The notes under the pieces are model-generated. The model saw only the letters and a list, made by a program, of their open reading frames with translations, made no database searches and was not told the DNA's origin. From Mesosutterella porci (lineage in GTDB: Bacteria; Pseudomonadota; Gammaproteobacteria; Burkholderiales; Burkholderiaceae_F): DNA of 64,000 nt. The stretch lies in assembly GCF_022134585.1 (NCBI RefSeq), contig NZ_JAKNCT010000001.1, forward strand, positions 297,595 to 361,594. Direction: 5' to 3'. Positions within the stretch are counted from its first letter, which is position 1, and each line of letters starts with the position of its first letter. Made by a program: the position numbers and the translations under genes. Below are positions 53,201 to 60,311 of the stretch, one piece after another.

Positions 53201-53292
53201 GAATAAACCGCCGATTCGTTGAGAAAGGACGTGCTGAAGCCTTCGAGCAGGCGCTTGTCCACACCGTCTACAGAATCATGTCTTTCAGTCAT
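50272..53292 (-). CDS. PLD-nuclease/DEAD-box helicase/DUF3427 protein, putative defence factor
   Basis: 1006 residues. The N-terminal phospholipase D-like domain (about 40-215) has one HxK site, GFHTKGYVFK (H150, K152), and VGSSNLTS. An SF2 helicase follows: Walker A SATGTGKTYASAF (278-282 GTGKT), FIIIDEVHRAGAASY (DEVH), GLAFCSTNRECEEL, FTVDIFNEGVDIPEVNQVLL and IIFIQQLGRGLRKAKGKDYV (motif VI). From about 640 on is the DUF3427 region (LGRIPRLVDFELHNAVDVQKFF, ...YEDVCRLLNWSRNMTAQNIGGYFYDKETKTLPVFVNY), ending with a C-terminal domain resembling those of type III-like restriction proteins. Such proteins sit in defence islands. The gene is coupled to NUDIX and divergent from an S24 repressor with palindromic operators. 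A role in cutting or unwinding foreign DNA is an inference. Confidence 0.88.
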   Translation of the reverse strand: MTERHDSVDGVDKRLLEGFSTSFLNESAVYSDPAYRAKFLSNEPRRNIHVYVALQDELRRSSEFFFSVAFFTEAGLSFLKGDLQDFVCRGGRGRILVSDFNYFNKPKDLRRLLEMVESLNAFAREKNQEGSVSPAIEAKLFRCSSEEGFHTKGYVFKAGGLYRMIVGSSNLTSPALTENREWNVRLVGKREGEVTERLVSEFESLWASPLSFSLKTELPRYEKDWEEKRPIFVPRPQKTPAPEQAAIEPNDMQRRVVDSVYQLYREGKKRALLISATGTGKTYASAFTVKKIAPRRVLFLVHREQIALQSMASFKRVLGGGFGDFGLYSGHRHDSGAKYTFATMQTMSKDENLAAFGPEAFDFIIIDEVHRAGAASYQKIMSFFKPRFWFGMTTSPDRPDGFDIYKLFDNNIAYEIHLQTALENDLLCPFHYYGITDLEVDGEKIEDERSFNLLTSDARVEHVLREARYFRFSGERVKGLAFCSTNRECEELALKFTERGAPSAALSGEDSQEERAAMVERLEHGEGPARLDYIFTVDIFNEGVDIPEVNQVLLLRPTESPIIFIQQLGRGLRKAKGKDYVVVLDFIGRYKTNYLIPIALSGDRSYNKDNMRRFVKEGGKHLPGASTIYFDRIVERRIFQSIDSAQTNSIQLLKESYRTLKFKLGRIPRLVDFELHNAVDVQKFFENKSLGSYYAFLKAYDNDYKVRLSPEAEQMLTFWCSKLGNSKRVSEALVLEDLLQGRDRVLARLRESLWKNYGINASDQHLKNVVLVLTNQFCKNSLDQERTSKCVFLEPEGGDYRISGQFQATLQASPEFKAMLLELAQYMKRRYNSEYIKRYQETDFALYSKYTYEDVCRLLNWSRNMTAQNIGGYFYDKETKTLPVFVNYEKSEEAIAYEDRFESERILIALSKTKRRVDSPDADHMFKRTPEDRGNRIYLFVRKNKDDKEAKSFYFLGEMNAVGDPAPVRLQTGDAAFEIRYELEHPVREDIYDYLTNDFESSNEEN

Positions 53293-53453
53293 CGGGGCTC
53301 GTCGTCGTTTTGAACCGCTAGCTAATGGTCACCCCTGCAGCTTACCTCTTTTCCCGTCTTTCCTGGCCGAAGCCCTCTTTACGAGGAGCGAGAGCGCAGG
53401 CGGAGCACAGCAAAAACAGCCTTGCGGAACTGGCTTACGTCAGTTTGCAGATA

Positions 53454-53484
53454 TTTCGTATACGAAAATAATTTCGTATACAAT
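53454..53484. promoter_or_regulatory. Two palindromic operators upstream of the S24 repressor gene
   Basis: TTTCGTATACGAAA (53454-53467) is a perfect 14-bp palindrome, and TTTCGTATACAAT (53472-53484) repeats it imperfectly 18 bases further on. They lie about 35-60 bases before the S24 gene and 160 bases from the divergent helicase start. This is the expected layout for autorepression by an S24-type regulator, with possible control of both directions. TACAAT at 53479-53484 may be the -10 box. Confidence 0.6.
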
Positions 53485-53517
53485 ATTCAGCAAAGGGATC
53501 ACGAAGAGTCGTTCATC

Positions 53518-54147
53518 ATGGCAAAACCTAAATCCACAGCCCCAGCTCAAGAAAAGAAGCCGACAGGCCGCCCCCGCGTTGAAGCCGAGCTTCTAGAAAC
53601 CAATCTGCAGGTGCGCGTGACGAAGAAGCTCGCTCAAAGCTGCCGGGAGCTGGGCGGCGCGAAGTTCATGCGCCCGCTCCTTGAATCGGCGGTGCGGCGC
53701 GCGGCAGCGCTCCAAAAGCTCGCGGCCTCAAAGCCCGCGGCGGACGACGCGGGCGACCCAAAGCTTCTGGCCATGACCGTTCAATGCGGGCTGCCCACGC
53801 CCGCAGGGGATTACTCGGAGCGCACCCTGTCGCTCACGGACTATTTCGTGAAGCACAAAGAGTCGACCATCATCATCGAGGCCCGGGGGGACTCCATGGT
53901 CGACGCCGGCATATTCGACGGGGACCTTCTCATCATTGATCGGTCCATCGAGCCTCGCAGCGGCGACATCGTCCTCGCCTTCCTTCAGGGCGACTTCACC
54001 CTCAAGCAGCTGCAGATAGTGAACGGCAAGCCAGAACTCCATCCCCAGAACAGCTCAGGGGCCTATCCGATCATCCGCCCCGGCGAATACGACGACTTCA
54101 TGATCGAAGGCGTCCTCGTTGGTTCCGGCCGTAAATATCGGCACTAA
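53518..54147 (+). CDS. S24/LexA-like self-cleaving repressor (UmuD-type C-terminal domain)
   Basis: 209 residues. The N-terminal part (GRPRVEAELLETNLQVRVTK, KLAQSCRELGGAKFMRPLL) is probably a small ribbon-helix-helix or helix-turn-helix DNA-binding segment. The C-terminal S24 peptidase has the catalytic pair: Ser in ARGDSMVDAGIFDGDLLIID and Lys in LAFLQGDFTLKQLQ. The cleavage site region is VQCGLPTPAGDYSE, in a Cys-Gly pair like that of UmuD. It is thus likely cleaved with RecA help after DNA damage, releasing its operators. The ATG at 53518 follows MAKPKSTA; the longer open frame upstream overlaps the operators. A second, inactive S24-like gene follows 11 bases later. Confidence 0.88.
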   Translation: MAKPKSTAPAQEKKPTGRPRVEAELLETNLQVRVTKKLAQSCRELGGAKFMRPLLESAVRRAAALQKLAASKPAADDAGDPKLLAMTVQCGLPTPAGDYSERTLSLTDYFVKHKESTIIIEARGDSMVDAGIFDGDLLIIDRSIEPRSGDIVLAFLQGDFTLKQLQIVNGKPELHPQNSSGAYPIIRPGEYDDFMIEGVLVGSGRKYRH

Positions 54148-54158
54148 GGAGAAAAAAC

Positions 54159-54737
54159 ATGGAAACGCAAAAGCAGCCGGAAAGCCAAATCGAAAAAGAG
54201 CCCATCAGAACAACGCGCTTCGGCAGGCACAGAGGCGAAGAAGACATCACGATCGAGTTCAGCGCGGACGGACACGCCTTTTCCGTCAAGGGCAAGAATA
54301 TCGGCGGCCGAATCGTCCAGGCGATGGACGACGCCCTGGCCCCCGAGATACCCAAGGGATCCCTGCTGCTGGTGGACGAGAAGACGACTTCGATTGAGAA
54401 GGACGGCCTCTTTGTCTTCGACCAGTCAGTCCTTGGGGGCTGCGACATCGCCTTTGTGGGAAAACTCAAAGACGGCAGATACCGCTACACCTCGGACTAC
54501 AAAGCGCCCAAAATTCTCAGCGATCTCTCTAGCCTCAAACTGATCGGCCGCGTCTGGGAGGTTGAGGGGCGGGTGCCCTTCAAAACCTTGAGCGGCGAAA
54601 AGACGGAAGACGGCGGCATCAAAGTGAGGGAAGTCAAAGTCTCGATGATTTGGCTGCCGATCTGGCCGCGCGAGCACATGTTCTGGTGCCACGAAGACAA
54701 GAAATTTTCAAAGCCCGCCGCCCAGAGAGCGCTTTAA
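54159..54737 (+). CDS. S24-like protein lacking the catalytic serine
   Basis: 192 residues. The central domain reads like an S24 fold: VQAMDDALAPEIPKGSLLLVDEK, GLFVFDQSVLGGCDIAFVGKL and YKAPKILSDLSSLKLIGRVW. Where its neighbour has GDSM, this protein has D-D-A-L, so the Ser nucleophile is replaced by Ala, and no equivalent Lys is evident. It should not self-cleave. The last 40 residues (VSMIWLPIWPREHMFWCHED) are Trp-rich and not part of the S24 fold. The gene follows the repressor by 11 bases in the same operon (AAGGAG upstream of ATG 54159). It may bind the active repressor or the helicase system; this is a guess. Confidence 0.65.
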   Translation: METQKQPESQIEKEPIRTTRFGRHRGEEDITIEFSADGHAFSVKGKNIGGRIVQAMDDALAPEIPKGSLLLVDEKTTSIEKDGLFVFDQSVLGGCDIAFVGKLKDGRYRYTSDYKAPKILSDLSSLKLIGRVWEVEGRVPFKTLSGEKTEDGGIKVREVKVSMIWLPIWPREHMFWCHEDKKFSKPAAQRAL

Positions 54738-54829
54738 GACGCAAAGAGCGCAAGCACCATTAAAAATTGCGCGCGGGCGCACCAAGATGCGCCCGCATTC
54801 AAAATTCCTCTTCGAAAAACGGCCGGCTT

Positions 54830-56296
54830 TTACCGTTTTGCCAGTTGAGCCGCGTTTTGCCCTGCTATCCGGCCGAACGTCAGGCACTGAGCGAGGATTC
54901 CGCCTCCGTGATAGTCGTGGTAGTAGAGGTTCACCGTTTCGCCGGCTGCGTAAAGCCCCCGGATCGGCGTCCCGTCCTGCTCCGTGACCTGCGTCTTCGT
55001 GTTGATCGTGAGCCCGCCGTAGTCCATCGTGATGGAAGGCGTGAGCGGGAAGAAGGCGTAAAGCTTTCCGTTCAAATCCAGCTTCGAGGCGAGGCTCCTG
55101 CGGGGCGGATCAGCCTCCAGGGCCGAGCCGTCCGCCTTCACCGCACGGTTGAAGGCTTCGAGCGTCGAGCGAAGGGCCGCCGCTGGAACGCCGAGCTTTC
55201 GGGCAAGCTCTTCGCACCCGTTGGCTTCGATCAGGCCGCCCTTGGCTTTATCAAAAAGGGCGATGGACATCCCGATTCTCTTTTCCTTCTTTCTGAGCGC
55301 CTCGTCAAAAACAAGGGCGACGGTCTGGCGGGTCTGCTGCAGCGTCGCCTTGCCAAAGGACGCGTAGCCCTGGGATTCGTCCACAAACCGCCGCCCCTGC
55401 AGATTGATGCCCACGCAGTATGGCAGCGCCCTGGTCGGAGAGCCCCGTCCGCTGGGGCCGTTGTAGACCACCGGAAGATGAAGCGACTCTACGCCGGCCA
55501 TGCCACGGGTCCCCGCGCCGATTTCCTGCGCGAGCGCGATCCCATCGCCCGTGATCCATTTGTTGCCGCGAATCAAAATGTTTGCTCCGCCCGGGTGCGC
55601 CGCTTCAAGCATCGCCCTGTTGGCTGAATAGCCGCCGGTGCCGAGGATGAGGGCCTTGCAGCGGATCTCTAGAAGCCCGGCCTTCGTCTGGCAGATCACG
55701 CCCGCAATTTCTCCCTTGGAGCCTAAAAGAATGCGCTTGGCCTTGGTCTCAAACAAGGCTTCGCCGCCCAGCCTGCGGTATTCCGAGTAAAGAGCGGAAA
55801 GGAGCTTTGGCATTCCCTGGTACTGCCCAGGAGAGGCAAGCCTCACCCCAAGCCTCCAGGGGGCGGACTGCAGCCAGGGATTGAATTTCGCCCCGTGGCC
55901 CTCAGCCCATTGGACTGCGTCCAAGACGTTGTCGGCGAGCAAGCGGTAAAGATCCTTCCTGCCGCCACCGAGCGATTTCTTTGAGACGTCTTCGACAAAA
56001 GTCTGCCGGGAGGCTTCCGAATCATCGCGCGGCATCAGAAACGAGCCCATGCAGACTCGGGAATTGCCGCCTCGGAATTCCTCCTTCGCCTTGTCGATCA
56101 TGAGGACCTTGGCGCCGGACTCGCGCGCCGAGAGAGCGGAAACGGTGCCCGAGAGGCCGCTGCCGATGACGAGAACGTCAGTCTCCAGGGTTTTCTCCGG
56201 CCTCCCCGTCACCCAGGCCAGGGCGGGTTCGGCCGCAAGCGCTCCAAGCGTAAAGCCCGCGGAGCTTAGAAAGAAGCTTCTTCTTGAAATATTCAT
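54830..56296 (-). CDS. Tat-exported FAD_binding_2 flavoprotein of unknown substrate
   Basis: 488 residues. The twin-arginine signal SRRSFFLSSAGFTLGALAAE is followed by TDVLVIGSGLSGTVSALSAR (FAD GxGxxG), FRGGNSRVCMGSF, ILGTGGYSANRA and IRGLYAAGETVNLYYHDYHG. It belongs to the fumarate-reductase superfamily, but the Arg positions are lost: RRFVDESQGYASF replaces NE..RD, and YYHDYHGGGILAQC replaces HGTNRxGG. It therefore should not bind a dicarboxylate in the usual way. It has no FMN or heme domain. The ATG at 56296 has AGGAGG. The porin gene lies just upstream on the same strand, so the two may share control. Confidence 0.85.
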   Translation of the reverse strand: MNISRRSFFLSSAGFTLGALAAEPALAWVTGRPEKTLETDVLVIGSGLSGTVSALSARESGAKVLMIDKAKEEFRGGNSRVCMGSFLMPRDDSEASRQTFVEDVSKKSLGGGRKDLYRLLADNVLDAVQWAEGHGAKFNPWLQSAPWRLGVRLASPGQYQGMPKLLSALYSEYRRLGGEALFETKAKRILLGSKGEIAGVICQTKAGLLEIRCKALILGTGGYSANRAMLEAAHPGGANILIRGNKWITGDGIALAQEIGAGTRGMAGVESLHLPVVYNGPSGRGSPTRALPYCVGINLQGRRFVDESQGYASFGKATLQQTRQTVALVFDEALRKKEKRIGMSIALFDKAKGGLIEANGCEELARKLGVPAAALRSTLEAFNRAVKADGSALEADPPRRSLASKLDLNGKLYAFFPLTPSITMDYGGLTINTKTQVTEQDGTPIRGLYAAGETVNLYYHDYHGGGILAQCLTFGRIAGQNAAQLAKR

Positions 56297-56365
56297 GGAT
56301 CCCTCCTTTCCCCGCATTGAGGTGATGCTCTGATGGGGCATCATCCCTGCTATGCCGAATCAAAC

Positions 56366-56403
56366 CGCGCCCTTTCCTTTCGGGAGAAAAGAAGGAAAGG
56401 GCG
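56366..56403 (-). terminator. Terminator hairpin between porin and flavoprotein genes
   Basis: GCGCCCTTTCCTT (56366-56378) and AAGGAAAGGGCGC (56391-56403) form a perfect 13-bp stem. On the minus strand it follows the porin stop by about 13 bases. The T-run is weak, so some transcription may run on into the flavoprotein gene. Confidence 0.6.
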
Positions 56404-56415
56404 CTGAATCAAGCC

Positions 56416-57561
56416 TTAGAAGCTCGTGCAGAGCCCGGACACAAGGCTGAATTCGCTCGGCTTCGTCTCAGAGCGGCCGAAATCCATCTTGTCGCGAATG
56501 TAGCTCGCGCCTGCATAGAGGTAGGTCCGCTTGGAGAGGTTGTACTGATAGGCCAGAGAAGCGGAAATGCGCTTCGCCTCGTAATCTGAGTCGTTCACGA
56601 GTTCGGCATCGCGGTAGCCCAGCGAGGCCTTGAAGGTCCCGGCTAGAGCCGGGAACATCGCGCCCGCGAGCACGCCCCAGCCCTTCGTGATGGCGTCCGT
56701 CCCTTTCTTGAGCCTCGTGAGCTCATAGGGCGTGGGCAGCCCGTTCATGTTGTCGAAGTACTGCCCCGCGAGGAACACCATGACCGGGGCGAACTTGTAG
56801 TTGCCGCCCAGCGTGAAGGCGTAGCCGTCGTCAGCCTTGCGGGTGGCCGCGGCGGTGTTGCTCCAGGCGATCCACTCGGCCGAGCCAAAGAGCGTGAGGG
56901 CGCTGTGCTTCCAGGTCGCCGCAAGGCCGCCGTAGCGGTCCGAGGAGGACTTGTTCTCGACGCCGGACGCGTTCTTCAGGTCGTCGGTCTTTCCGGAATA
57001 GGCGGCGTAAAGGGTGGCGCCACCAAAAGTGGGCGTCTTGTAGGCGAGGGCGTTGTCGGTCCGGCCCGAGTTGAAGCCGAAGACCGTCTTGTAGCCGCCC
57101 AGGTATCCGCCGCCCCAGCCGTGCGCGAACGGGCTGATGATTTTCGCCGCGATGCCCCAGGAGCCGAAGCCCGCCGTGAGATTCTGGAGGCGCCCTGCGG
57201 CAATCTCTCCGTAGCGGCCCGATGCATAAACGGAGGCCTCGCGGCCGAAGAGCCGGTTGCCGACCGCAGAAGCGTAAGCGCCGTTGTCGGTGTCAAAGCC
57301 GCTTTCAAGCACGAAGCCCACTTTTGCGCCGTTGATGTCTTCCGAGCCTTTGAGCCCCCAGCGGCTGCCCTTGCTGATCCCGGAGCCCATGGACAAGGTG
57401 TCGGTGGAGTCCGTGCCGTTGTCGAGATTCAGGTGCGTGTAGACGAGCCCTGTGTCGAGCACGCCGTAAATCGTGGTGTTGGGCGCGGCAAGCGACGATC
57501 CGGCGGCAAGCATTGAAGCGATCGCCGTCGCCTTGAAAATCGTGTTCAATCCTTTTTTCAT
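56416..57561 (-). CDS. Outer-membrane porin, Neisseria/Burkholderia type
   Basis: 381 residues. The signal peptide (MKKGLNTIFKATAIASMLAA, then GSSLA) is followed by APNTTIYGVLDTGLVYTHLN, SRWGLKGSEDINGAKVGFVL and NRLFGREASVYASGRYGEIAAGR. It ends SGLCTSF, with Phe at the C-terminus. It forms a trimeric diffusion channel. It is transcribed toward the Tat-exported flavoprotein and follows the exported DUF gene at 57605, from which it is separated by 43 bases, so these three may be a functional set. Confidence 0.91.
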   Translation of the reverse strand: MKKGLNTIFKATAIASMLAAGSSLAAPNTTIYGVLDTGLVYTHLNLDNGTDSTDTLSMGSGISKGSRWGLKGSEDINGAKVGFVLESGFDTDNGAYASAVGNRLFGREASVYASGRYGEIAAGRLQNLTAGFGSWGIAAKIISPFAHGWGGGYLGGYKTVFGFNSGRTDNALAYKTPTFGGATLYAAYSGKTDDLKNASGVENKSSSDRYGGLAATWKHSALTLFGSAEWIAWSNTAAATRKADDGYAFTLGGNYKFAPVMVFLAGQYFDNMNGLPTPYELTRLKKGTDAITKGWGVLAGAMFPALAGTFKASLGYRDAELVNDSDYEAKRISASLAYQYNLSKRTYLYAGASYIRDKMDFGRSETKPSEFSLVSGLCTSF

Positions 57562-57604
57562 GGCTTATGCGGAGGATCTTCCGCGATCCTCCGCTCCTTC
57601 AAGG

Positions 57605-58990
57605 TTATTTGTTGAATTCAATCGTCTGGCGGGTCGCGATGCCGCAGACGTTGTTCGGATGAAGCACAAACCAGCGGTTCCAGTTGGGAAGATCGACGCG
57701 GTAGGCCTTGCCGTTGGAGTCGCGTCCCGTGTAGGTCACCATGTAGCGGTCCGGCATCGAGGCGCGCTTGCTCTCGTCCACCCAGAAGTAGGTCTTCTTC
57801 TTGCCCTCGGCCGCCTTCACGGCCTGGTCGACCTCGGCCTTCGTGCTCATCTGCCCCTTGTTGTTGTACTGGTTCTCGACGATCTTCAGTCCGTCGGCCG
57901 TGGGCTTTGCGCCGTTGGCGGGCTTCGCGGACCCGAAGACGGCCTTGTTCTTGTAAGCGCTCAGGCGGTTGAGGAGGTTCATGGGCGAAGTCCTCGGATA
58001 GCGCTGGTCGAAGAAGGTGTAGCGACTGCGCTCGGGCTCGAGCATGACGTTCGCGCAGTTCGTGTCGCGCAGGGCCGCCTTGTAGCCCTTGCTCTTCAAG
58101 AGGTTGAAGCCCTTTTCGTTCGAATTGATCGCGTACTGCTTGTAAACGAAGGCGTTGTTCGGGTTCACCATGAGCGGACGCGCGAAGTAGTCGATCACGA
58201 TCATCGAGGTCGGGATGACTTCGTAGACGTCCTCGTAGGTGAGGAAGTCGCGGATCTCGCGGTCCTTCGCGTCCTGGAGGGCCTTGCCCTTGAGCGTCGG
58301 GCTGAACTTCCAGATGAGGCTCCACTCCTTGATCGTGGTGAGGCCGCGGTCCATGACGTGCGAGAGGTGGTCGAGAATCGGGCGATCGTGCGCCTCGTCG
58401 CCCGTCAGGTCGCGGCCGCGGTAGACCTTGAGGTCGCCTTTGAAGGAAATGCCGTAGGAGTCGTAGTAGTTCCAGCCGTAATTCTTGAGCTCATTCGGGC
58501 GCAGCTGCTTCACCCAGGCGACCGAAAGGCCGGTCCCGGAGCGGGAGGCGCGAAGGATTTTCCCGGAATCCTTGGCCGTGGTGCCGTAAAAGACAAACTT
58601 GCCTGTCGCCTCGTTATAGTCCGGCGTGAGCTCCGCGGTGATCACTTCCGGCGTATTGAGGTCGGCGGTGCCGATCGCGAACATCTGCCGGCCGCCCTTC
58701 ACCTTGTGCCCGTCAAAGACCGTGTCCCCGGTGTAGATGAAGTCCCTCACCATCTCGCGAAGCAGCTTCTGACCCTCGGCCGTCTCGGTGAGCTTGATCG
58801 CCCCCGAATGAGACTCTCTTTTCTTCGTGGCCCCGGAAATCGCGTCGGGTTTCTCGGCAGGGGCCTGCTTCGTGGCGGCGGACACGCCGTCGGGCTTCTT
58901 CTGAGCGTCGGCCGCGACGGCGTTAAGGCTCAGAAGGCCAGCCGCAGCTGCGGCAAAGCAGGCGGCTGCAATGCGGGTGATTTGCTTCAT
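57605..58990 (-). CDS. Exported protein of unknown function with flavinylation-like N-terminal repeats
   Basis: 461 residues. The Sec signal (ARAAACFAAAAAGLLSLNAVA region, MKQITRIAAACFAAAAAGLL) is cleaved near residue 27. A disordered linker carries two related motifs, DGVSAATK (34-41) and DAISGATK (49-56); the second matches the [S/T]GA[T/S] ApbE flavinylation consensus. The globular part (about 65-440: FIYTGDTVFDGHKVKGGRQM, AELTPDYNEATGKFVFYGTT, WNYYDSYGISFKGDLKVYRG) looks like a split-barrel/PNPOx-like or DUF1329-like fold, but I do not recognise it with certainty. It is upstream of the porin on the same strand. A covalent flavin electron carrier for a nearby reductase is an attractive guess. 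Confidence 0.6.
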   Translation of the reverse strand: MKQITRIAAACFAAAAAGLLSLNAVAADAQKKPDGVSAATKQAPAEKPDAISGATKKRESHSGAIKLTETAEGQKLLREMVRDFIYTGDTVFDGHKVKGGRQMFAIGTADLNTPEVITAELTPDYNEATGKFVFYGTTAKDSGKILRASRSGTGLSVAWVKQLRPNELKNYGWNYYDSYGISFKGDLKVYRGRDLTGDEAHDRPILDHLSHVMDRGLTTIKEWSLIWKFSPTLKGKALQDAKDREIRDFLTYEDVYEVIPTSMIVIDYFARPLMVNPNNAFVYKQYAINSNEKGFNLLKSKGYKAALRDTNCANVMLEPERSRYTFFDQRYPRTSPMNLLNRLSAYKNKAVFGSAKPANGAKPTADGLKIVENQYNNKGQMSTKAEVDQAVKAAEGKKKTYFWVDESKRASMPDRYMVTYTGRDSNGKAYRVDLPNWNRWFVLHPNNVCGIATRQTIEFNK

Positions 58991-59086
58991 GTTTTCCTCT
59001 CCTTTGGAAGTAAAGACCTAGCTCTTTTTACTTAAGGGATCCTAGTTCAAAGAAGAGAGTCTATTTCACAATTTATTGAATGTATT

Positions 59087-59130
59087 GATTAAAAAGAAAG
59101 ATGCAAGGCTTTTGGTGCATTTCTTGCATC
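59087..59130 (-). terminator. Terminator of the lysR gene / inverted repeat in the promoter region of the exported DUF gene
   Basis: On the minus strand, GATGCAAG (59130-59123) pairs with CTTGCATC (59107-59100), followed by TTTCTTTTTAAT. It lies 37 bases beyond the lysR stop. Because it also lies about 110 bases upstream of the exported DUF gene, it could instead be an operator (T-rich, LysR-like spacing). Confidence 0.6.
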
Positions 59131-59166
59131 AAAGACAAGAAGGTCCGGCCGCGCTTTCCCTCCGGC

Positions 59167-60102
59167 CTACAAAGCGAGCCTGGTGATCTCCCGCCCTGCG
59201 TAAGCCATGACGTCTATGAACTGAATAACCAACGAATCAGGGGACTTAGAATCTGCAAGAGAGGTGTAGGCGTAGCCGCGGAGCTTCGGAAGCTCCCAGT
59301 CTTGAAGAATGACCTTGAGCCTTCCGTCTCTGATGTACTCCGATGCCAAAGTTGCAGGGCACCCGACAAAAATCCCGTTTCCCGCGGCCGCCCAGTCCGC
59401 AAGCAGAAGCGAATTGTCGGACAGGATTTTGAAGCTGAGCTCCCCCTTGTAGGTTGCGCCTGTTTTTTTCTGTCGGAAAGAGATGCCCTGAAGGAAATGG
59501 GCGTTACCCGCGAGGGAAAAAGGCCTTAAATCATCCGGATGCTTGAGAAGGCCGTGCCTTTGGACAAAGCCGGGAGAGGCGCAGCACAGCTTTTTATGAC
59601 AGGACACCACCCGCATCGCCACCCCGGGGATGTCGGCCTTGTAGGCGGTGACGATGAGGTCGACCCCTTTCCCAAGCCGCTCGAAGTAAGACTCGCTCGA
59701 GCTCAGGGTTTCGTGCACGAAGCTGCATTCCGGATGGCTCTCGGAAAAAAGCGTGATGGCCCTTCTCAAAAAGACGTTTGAAAAGCCGGTCGATGCGAGG
59801 ATGTGAAGCTTCTGTCCCGGCATCGGGACGCCTTCCTTCATTTCTTCAATCGTCTTTCCCGAGACATAAAGGAGCTGCCGCGCGTGATCAAGCGCCGTCC
59901 TTCCCTTGTCAGTGAGCGAAGGCTCCTTCCCCTCTCGGCTAAAAAGCGGAAAACCCAGCCCCTCTTCAAGCTTAGCTATTTTCCGCCCGACGCTCGTCGC
60001 GTCCAACCTGAGCTTCCCGCCGGCCTCGTGAAAGGAGCGAGAGCTTGCGGCCGCGATGAAAACTTTCCAAAGATCGAGATTGAGCAGTGGATCGTTTTTC
60101 AT
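59167..60102 (-). CDS. LysR family transcriptional regulator
   Basis: 311 residues. The winged helix-turn-helix is NLDLWKVFIAAASSRSFHEA, GGKLRLDATSVGRKIAKLEE, GLGFPLFSREGKEPSLTDKG. The effector domain follows from about 95 (GQKLHILASTGFSNVFLRRA, ECSFVHETLSSSE, LCCASPGFVQRHG). It precedes the exported DUF gene, porin and Tat flavoprotein on the same strand, with a terminator between, and may regulate them. The start ATG at 60102 lies 4 codons inside the open frame; upstream is a pair of 10-bp inverted arms, probably its own operator. Confidence 0.9.
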   Translation of the reverse strand: MKNDPLLNLDLWKVFIAAASSRSFHEAGGKLRLDATSVGRKIAKLEEGLGFPLFSREGKEPSLTDKGRTALDHARQLLYVSGKTIEEMKEGVPMPGQKLHILASTGFSNVFLRRAITLFSESHPECSFVHETLSSSESYFERLGKGVDLIVTAYKADIPGVAMRVVSCHKKLCCASPGFVQRHGLLKHPDDLRPFSLAGNAHFLQGISFRQKKTGATYKGELSFKILSDNSLLLADWAAAGNGIFVGCPATLASEYIRDGRLKVILQDWELPKLRGYAYTSLADSKSPDSLVIQFIDVMAYAGREITRLAL

Positions 60103-60133
60103 CGTAGGTACCAAGATCTCGTGGAGTCAAGCA

Positions 60134-60228
60134 CGAAGTGCAACGCTGTGAAATAAGAAGAGTCTGACTGCAGCGGGTTTAGGACTCTCCTGCTTCCCAT
60201 TGAATCGCTGTGAACGAATTGCACTTCG
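60134..60228. promoter_or_regulatory. Widely spaced 10-bp inverted arms upstream of lysR
   Basis: CGAAGTGCAA (60134-60143) and TTGCACTTCG (60219-60228) are perfect inverses 75 bases apart; CGCTGTGAA also occurs twice between them (60144-60152 and 60206-60214). This suggests a multi-site LysR operator with DNA looping between lysR and the C69 dipeptidase gene. Confidence 0.4.
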
Positions 60229-60311
60229 GCTCATGACCCACAATACATTTAAGGCGCTATGGGATAAAAAGTAGATTAAAGCTTTAAACCTCTGCAGCCC
60301 ACCGGCTCTGG

